NCBI GenBank assembly: GCA_028684915.1
Contig: JAQUEZ010000009.1
Span: 7,232-71,231 of the forward strand
Direction: 5' to 3'
From: Desulfobulbus sp.
Lineage (GTDB): Bacteria; Desulfobacterota; Desulfobulbia; Desulfobulbales; Desulfobulbaceae
Length of the DNA: 64,000 nucleotides
Shown here piece by piece: positions 58,644 to 64,000 of this stretch; the first letter of the stretch is position 1; every line of letters begins with the position of its first letter. The notes under the pieces are model-generated. The model did not search any database. It saw only the letters and a list, made by a program, of their open reading frames with translations, and was not told the origin of the DNA. A program made the position numbers and the translations under genes.

Positions 58644-59774
58644 ATGGCTACGCCGATTATTCTCATCGTCGACGATGAACCCGCCAACTTGACGGTCCTT
58701 TCCGCCCTACTCCGGCCTTTCTATACCGTACGCGCCTGCAAATCAGGCCCACAGGCATTGGAGGCCGCTTCCCGCGAGCCCCGGCCGGACCTGATCCTCC
58801 TTGATGTCATGATGCCCGGCATGGATGGTTTCTCCGTGCTTGGTCGGCTTCGCCAGCAACCCGACACCGCCGATATTCCGGTTATCTTTGTAACAGCGCT
58901 GGACGACACGCTTGATGAGGAGCATGGACTGCAACAAGGTGCGGTGGATTACATCACCAAACCGATCAAGCCGACAGTCGTCCTATCGCGGGTCCAAGTC
59001 CATGTAGAGGTCAAGCAGGCCCGTGATCGACTGAAAAGTCAGAATGCCTGGCTTGAGGATGAGGTGAAGCGACGGATGAGCGACAATCTGCTGATCCAGG
59101 ATGTAAGCCTTGCGGCCATGGCCCAGTTGGCGGAAACCCGGGACTCTGACCTCGGCAATCATATCGCCCGCACCCAGGCTTATGTGAACGCTCTGGCCCG
59201 TAGACTGCAAAAACACCCGGACTACGCCGCCCGCCTGGATGAGAACTCCCTCACTCGAATCGTCAAGGCGGCACCACTGCACGACATCGGTAAGATCGGC
59301 ATTCCGGACAATATCCTCCTCAAGCCGGACAAACTCAGCCGTGATGAGTGGTCCTGCATGCAGACCCACTGTCAGGTCGGCGGAAATGCCATTGAGCGGG
59401 CCATCGCGGCCACCCTACCCCACTACAACACCACCTCCACCAACGCTAAACCGGAGTCGTTGCTTTTTTTGGAGGTCGCCAAAGAAATTGCCCTGTTCCA
59501 TCACGAAAAATGGGATGGCAGCGGCTACCCCTTTGGCCTTGCCGGTGAACAGATCCCCCTGTCCGCCCGCCTGATGGCACTAGCCGATGTCTTTGATGCC
59601 CTCACCACGCCTCGAGTCTACAAACGGCCCTGGTCGATTGAAGAGGCGACGGCGTTAATTTTTGAGCAACGGGGCAAACATTTCGACCCGGCAGTGGTCG
59701 ACGCCTTTGAGGCCGAATTCCAAACCTTTATCCGCATTCAGCAGCAACTCGCCGATGGGGCAACTGAGGACTGA
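58644..59774 (+). CDS. REC-HD-GYP c-di-GMP phosphodiesterase (RpfG-like)
   Basis: A 376-aa response regulator. Receiver with D54 (LILLDVMMPGMDG), switch Thr (VFVTAL) and Lys (ITKPIK); a coiled linker (about 125-150); HD-GYP domain with H213-D214 (PLHDIGKIGIPD), HHEKWDGSGYP (G294-Y295-P296), LADVFDALTTPRVYK and the closing KHFDP. All catalytic residues are in place, so it should hydrolyse c-di-GMP to GMP. A short insertion (NTTSTNAKPESL) sits before the HHEKW motif. The gene is 57 bases after the GGDEF-EAL gene and three bases before the CBS-PAS kinase, so all are probably one transcript. Confidence 0.95.
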   Translation: MATPIILIVDDEPANLTVLSALLRPFYTVRACKSGPQALEAASREPRPDLILLDVMMPGMDGFSVLGRLRQQPDTADIPVIFVTALDDTLDEEHGLQQGAVDYITKPIKPTVVLSRVQVHVEVKQARDRLKSQNAWLEDEVKRRMSDNLLIQDVSLAAMAQLAETRDSDLGNHIARTQAYVNALARRLQKHPDYAARLDENSLTRIVKAAPLHDIGKIGIPDNILLKPDKLSRDEWSCMQTHCQVGGNAIERAIAATLPHYNTTSTNAKPESLLFLEVAKEIALFHHEKWDGSGYPFGLAGEQIPLSARLMALADVFDALTTPRVYKRPWSIEEATALIFEQRGKHFDPAVVDAFEAEFQTFIRIQQQLADGATED

Positions 59775-59777
59775 GCT

Positions 59778-62700
59778 ATGGAGCGCCCCTGGACCGATCC
59801 GAACACGCCGCTCACAGCCATTGCGTCCTATGAGCTCCTTTATTTATCGCCGGAAGATACCCTACTCACCGCGGTTCGCCTGATCGGACGCAATCGTCTC
59901 TCCTCAATCGTGGTTCTCGATCACACGCGCCATCCTGTGGGCATCCTCACCGAGCGCACCCTGCTTGAGGTTCTGCATGCCGACCTTGCACCGCAGACCC
60001 CACTCAACAAGGTCATGGACCAGCCGGTGATCGTTTCCGGCACCATGAGCTGCAACGAAGCCTATCAGATTTGCCTCCGCGAGGATGTTCGCCATCTGAT
60101 TTTGGTGGACGAAGACAAACGTGCCATCGCCCTGGTCAGCCAAACCGATTTTCACCGCCATTTACCCCTCGACACGCCGACCGGGCAAACCCGGGTCGGC
60201 TCAATTATGCGCCGATCCTTCTGCGTTCTCGGACCGGATACGCCCCTCAATAGCGCCCTGGAACAAATGTATGACCGCTTTGCCGGGGGGATCATCGTCG
60301 TCGAACAGCAACGCCCGGTGGGCATTCTCAGCGAGCGAGACCTGGCCCGTCTTTATCTCGCCACTTCAGCACAGCGCCTGTGCCCAATTGCTGAGGTCAT
60401 GACCTGCCCGGTACGAACCATACCGGTGGACACCACCCTGGCGGAGGCTGCCAAGGGGATGCTCAACCATCGTATTCGTCAATACCCGGTGGTCGATGGA
60501 GACGGCCTGCTACTCGGCCTGATCTTTTCCCAGGACCTGATTCAAGCTATGGCCTTCGGCCTGGCCGACTCGGCGCTCGTAGAGGAAACCAACACCAATC
60601 AAAACCTATTAGAACAAGCTCCTTTTCCCCTTTTCATTACCGGGATCGACGATGGCCTCATCTATTTCCTCAATGCGCGTGCGGAACGTCAGTTCGAATT
60701 TGAGCGGCAGGAAATGCTGGGAAAACCGGTGGAGCAATTTTACTGCAACCTTGAAGATCGAAAACGACTCCTGCATGCCTTGCATCACGACGGTAAGACG
60801 TTCGACGTGCCCATCAAGCTGACCAACACCAAGGGGAAAATTTTCCTGGCCCAGGTTTCCTGTACCCTGATCAGGTACCAGCATCGGGCTGCCATTCTCA
60901 CCGCCATCAACGATATTACCGAGCAACAGCAAGCCACCGAGCATCTGCAACACGAACGGACCAAGCTCCATGCGCTGTTACAGAGCGTTCCCGATTTACT
61001 CTGGGTAAAGGACCCCGATGGCCACTATCTGGTCTGCAATCCCGTTTTTGAACGTTTTTTCGGCACAGCCCAGGCCGAGATTGTCGGAAAAACCGACTAT
61101 GATTTTGTATCCAGGGAACAGGCTGATTTTTTTCGAGCCAATGATCAAAAGGCAATTGCTGCAAACCAGCCAAGAATTAATGAGGAATGGCTCGAGTTTG
61201 CCGACGGTAGCCGACAGGGGCTGTTCGAGGCCATCAAGACCCCGCTCAGGGATGAGAGCGGCAATCTCATCGGCATACTCTGTATTGCCCGGGATATCAC
61301 CGATCGTCGTCGCGAGCAACGAGACCTGCGGGAACGAATCAAGGAACAGCAATGTCTGTACCGCATCTTCGCCTTAACCGAGGATATCCATGCGCCCTTT
61401 GGCGAGCAACTTCAGCAGGTAGTGGAACTGATTCCCCACGGGTGGCAGTACCCGGAGATTACCGCCGCCAAGATTGACTACGCCCAAACTCCCTATCTCA
61501 CACCCAATTTCCAGGAATCATCCTGGATGCTGAAGACAGAGGCCACCACCAGACAGGGTGAATTACTGCAGCTGACGCTCAGTTATCAGGAAGAACGATC
61601 ACGGGAAGATGAGGGCCCATTCCTCCGTGAGGAGCAGGAACTGGCAGAGGCCATCATCCACAGATTGGCTGAGGTGGTGGAACGGCGCCACACCCTGGAT
61701 GTCATCAAGGTGCGCGATGAACTCATTGCTTCCATGTTCGCCCAAACCACCGATGCCATCATCCTATTCGACACGCAAAGCCACAGATTTATCGACTTTA
61801 ACACCATCGCACATACATCCTTAGGATACACATACGATGAATTTGCCCAGCTTACGGTCGAGGATATACAAAAAGATCTTTCACCGGATCAAATACTCCT
61901 TGAGCAGCAACGTGTCCTCCAAGGCGAGCCCATTTCGATTGAAACCAAACATCGGCATAAAAACGGCACCTTTCGAGATGTCACCCTGACCCTGCACTCA
62001 CTCTCCCTCCAGGGAAAACAACTGATCTCCGCCGTTTGGCAGGATATTACCGAACGGAAGGCGCGGCAGCGGGAACTGGAGGACAACCAGAAACGACTCA
62101 AAGCCATCACCGACTCTGCCCTGGATGCTATTCTCATGATGGACAGCCAGGGTAATCTTTCGTACTGGAATCCGGCTGCGGAACAGATGCTCGGCTACCG
62201 GGCCGATGAAGTCCTGGGGCAGAGTCTCCACCAACTGCTGGCCCCGCCTCGGTTTCACTCCGATCACAACCGCGCCTTCGACCATTTTCTTCAGACCGGT
62301 CGCGGCCAGGCTATTGGCAAAACCCTTGAACTCTCCGCTCTCCGCAAGGACGGCGAAGAAATCATCATTTCCCTGTCTCTGTCTTCGGTGAACCTCAACG
62401 ATGAATGGCATGCGGTGGGCATTCTCCGCGATATCTCCGAACGGAAACAGCATCAAGCCGCCTTGGAATCCGCTCTGGTGGAGGCCGAGGCCGCCAATAA
62501 TGCGAAAACAGAGGTATTGGCCCACCTCGAAGAACTGGTCCAAGCCCGGACCGCCGAACTGGATGCGGTCAACGAGCAACTCCGTTGCAGTGAAGAACGC
62601 TATGCCCTTGCCCTGGATGCCACCAGCGATGGGCTGTGGGACTGGGATCTGCACACCGGCGAACTCTACTGCAGCCCGGCCTATTACCGGATGCTAGGTT

Positions 62701-64000
62701 ATACCCCGGGCGAACTGACACCAAATCAATATGCCAGCGGTCTTGATCTTATCCACCCTGAAGATCGGGAATGGGTTTCCACCTCTTTGCAGCAACAGCT
62801 CCGCCGAAAAGATGTACTTGAAATGGAATTCCGCATGATTGGCAAAAACGGGAATCCTGTCTGGATACTCAGCCGTGGTAAAGTGGTTTCAAGGACCCCG
62901 GATGGTCAACCGCACCGCGCTGTTGGCATCCACACCGATCTGACCAGCCGCAAACAAATAGAGCTGGAACTGCGCAGGATATCGGATGAACAGGAGACTA
63001 TTTTCAATGCGGTCGCCTCAGGGATTGGTTTTATCCGTGATCGCAAGGTAGTGCGCTGTAATCGGAAACTAGAGGAAATTTTCGGTTTTTCACCGGGAGA
63101 GATGGTTGGAACCATGACCAACTCCTGGTATCGATCCGATGCAGACTTTGCTGAATTTGGGCCAAAAGTCGCCCATGACCTGCAAACAACCGGCCGATTC
63201 TATATCGAGCGGCAGTTGCGGCGCCGTGACGGCAGCCTGTTCTGGGCGCGGATGAATGCCCGCGCCTGGGACCCGACCGACATCTCTAAAGGGTTGGTAG
63301 GTCTTTTGGATGATATCACCGAGGAACGAAAAGCGGCAGAGGCGTTGCGAAGTGCCAAAGAGGAAGCCGAAGCAGCAACCCGAGCCAAATCCGAATTTCT
63401 CGCCAACATGAGCCATGAAATTCGCACCCCAATGAACGCCATCATCGGCTTTGCCCATCTGATCAAGCAAGAACCCCTTTCACCGCAACAGCTGCATCAG
63501 TTGGAAAAATTGGCCGATGCATCGCACCACCTCCTCAATATCATTAACGATATCCTCGACCTCTCAAAAATCGAAGCCAACAAGATGCCCTTGGTCGTTG
63601 ATGATTTTGAACCACGCCGGGTGGTGGATCAGGTCTGCAGCCTTCTCTCAGACAAGGCGCATGCAAAAAATATCGCGCTTCGAGTTGATACCCAGCACAT
63701 CCCCCAGGTCCTCCGTGGAGACGGACCGCGTTTGGGGCAGATTCTCCTCAACCTAGTGGGCAACGCGGTCAAATTCACCGAAAAAGGGCGTATCGACATC
63801 ACTGCCAGCACCAGCCAAGAAGAGCCGGACAAAGTAATCCTGCGCTTTACGGTCACGGACACCGGTATCGGCATGGATAAGGATCTGGTGACCCGAGTTT
63901 TCAAAGCCTTTGAGCAAGCCGACAGCTCAACCACCCGGAGATTCGGCGGCACCGGCTTGGGTTTGGCCATCAGCAAACAGCTGGTCGAACTGATGGGCGG
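59778..64000 (+). CDS. CBS(4)-multi-PAS histidine kinase, 3' end outside window
   Basis: The frame is open from ATG 59778 to the right edge (more than 1407 codons). The N-terminus has four CBS domains in two pairs (about 15-265), with repeated PVGILTER and PVGILSERDLARL motifs; CBS pairs typically bind adenine nucleotides. Six PAS domains follow (from about 275, 395, 650, 770, 940 and 1070), with a GAF-like segment at about 520-640 and a coiled coil near 890-930. The kinase has H1213 ([14 protein letters not shown]), N box LLNLVGNAVKFT and G2 GTGLGLAIS. A C-terminal receiver or HPt may lie beyond the window. No membrane segment is seen. It starts three bases after the HD-GYP gene (GAGGA at 59765-59769). 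Confidence 0.92.
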   Translation, partial: MERPWTDPNTPLTAIASYELLYLSPEDTLLTAVRLIGRNRLSSIVVLDHTRHPVGILTERTLLEVLHADLAPQTPLNKVMDQPVIVSGTMSCNEAYQICLREDVRHLILVDEDKRAIALVSQTDFHRHLPLDTPTGQTRVGSIMRRSFCVLGPDTPLNSALEQMYDRFAGGIIVVEQQRPVGILSERDLARLYLATSAQRLCPIAEVMTCPVRTIPVDTTLAEAAKGMLNHRIRQYPVVDGDGLLLGLIFSQDLIQAMAFGLADSALVEETNTNQNLLEQAPFPLFITGIDDGLIYFLNARAERQFEFERQEMLGKPVEQFYCNLEDRKRLLHALHHDGKTFDVPIKLTNTKGKIFLAQVSCTLIRYQHRAAILTAINDITEQQQATEHLQHERTKLHALLQSVPDLLWVKDPDGHYLVCNPVFERFFGTAQAEIVGKTDYDFVSREQADFFRANDQKAIAANQPRINEEWLEFADGSRQGLFEAIKTPLRDESGNLIGILCIARDITDRRREQRDLRERIKEQQCLYRIFALTEDIHAPFGEQLQQVVELIPHGWQYPEITAAKIDYAQTPYLTPNFQESSWMLKTEATTRQGELLQLTLSYQEERSREDEGPFLREEQELAEAIIHRLAEVVERRHTLDVIKVRDELIASMFAQTTDAIILFDTQSHRFIDFNTIAHTSLGYTYDEFAQLTVEDIQKDLSPDQILLEQQRVLQGEPISIETKHRHKNGTFRDVTLTLHSLSLQGKQLISAVWQDITERKARQRELEDNQKRLKAITDSALDAILMMDSQGNLSYWNPAAEQMLGYRADEVLGQSLHQLLAPPRFHSDHNRAFDHFLQTGRGQAIGKTLELSALRKDGEEIIISLSLSSVNLNDEWHAVGILRDISERKQHQAALESALVEAEAANNAKTEVLAHLEELVQARTAELDAVNEQLRCSEERYALALDATSDGLWDWDLHTGELYCSPAYYRMLGYTPGELTPNQYASGLDLIHPEDREWVSTSLQQQLRRKDVLEMEFRMIGKNGNPVWILSRGKVVSRTPDGQPHRAVGIHTDLTSRKQIELELRRISDEQETIFNAVASGIGFIRDRKVVRCNRKLEEIFGFSPGEMVGTMTNSWYRSDADFAEFGPKVAHDLQTTGRFYIERQLRRRDGSLFWARMNARAWDPTDISKGLVGLLDDITEERKAAEALRSAKEEAEAATRAKSEFLANMSHEIRTPMNAIIGFAHLIKQEPLSPQQLHQLEKLADASHHLLNIINDILDLSKIEANKMPLVVDDFEPRRVVDQVCSLLSDKAHAKNIALRVDTQHIPQVLRGDGPRLGQILLNLVGNAVKFTEKGRIDITASTSQEEPDKVILRFTVTDTGIGMDKDLVTRVFKAFEQADSSTTRRFGGTGLGLAISKQLVELMG

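Overview
The window reads as a chromosomal segment of a Gram-negative, motile, probably anaerobic bacterium, most likely of the Desulfobacterota (Desulfobulbales-like). This is inferred from gene content: a FeoA/FeoA/Cys-rich/FeoB ferrous-iron cluster, a DisA_N-YbbR fusion, a TorF-type porin, sigma-54 promoters, and a very high density of PAS-rich hybrid kinases. No rRNA or tRNA gene is present to fix the taxonomy.

Layout. 1-3.9 kb: the 3' end of glnS, then the Feo cluster with two copies of a MITE-like repeat. 4.0-5.7 kb (minus): mtnA and a class II aldolase, an overlapping pair that fits the MTA / 5'-deoxyadenosine salvage 'DHAP shunt'. 5.9-10.2 kb: an HDOD-GAF histidine kinase and a REC-PAS-HK-REC hybrid kinase. 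10.4-19.7 kb: housekeeping and stress genes (sppA, rtcB, a nucleoside-recognition membrane protein, a two-domain universal stress protein, an M16 peptidase, an atypical SDR, a small acidic protein). 19.8-23.0 kb: rpmB, the diadenylate cyclase-YbbR fusion and the porin, the last with a good sigma-54 promoter. 23.0-23.8 kb: a gene-poor stretch with a MocR-family pseudogene remnant and a long structured leader in front of a chemoreceptor.

23.8-64 kb is almost entirely signal transduction, all on the plus strand: two chemoreceptors, nine histidine-kinase-type proteins (three of them dCache/HAMP-HK-REC-HPt tripartite kinases sharing one C-terminal cassette), a lone receiver, a REC-LuxR regulator, a sigma-54 activator, a REC-GGDEF-EAL protein, a REC-HD-GYP phosphodiesterase, and a CBS-multi-PAS kinase that runs off the right edge.

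How the genes may work together. The clearest circuit is at 44.0-49.7 kb. An NtrC-class activator is followed by three 17-bp inverted repeats spaced exactly 34 bp apart, then a sigma-54 -24/-12 promoter, then an overlapping pair: a chemoreceptor and a histidine-kinase-like protein whose ATP-binding motifs are destroyed while the phospho-acceptor His is kept. The 53.3-64 kb end combines phosphorelay, c-di-GMP synthesis and c-di-GMP breakdown in one probable transcription unit. No metabolic output genes lie within the island, so its targets are probably motility, attachment or distant regulons.
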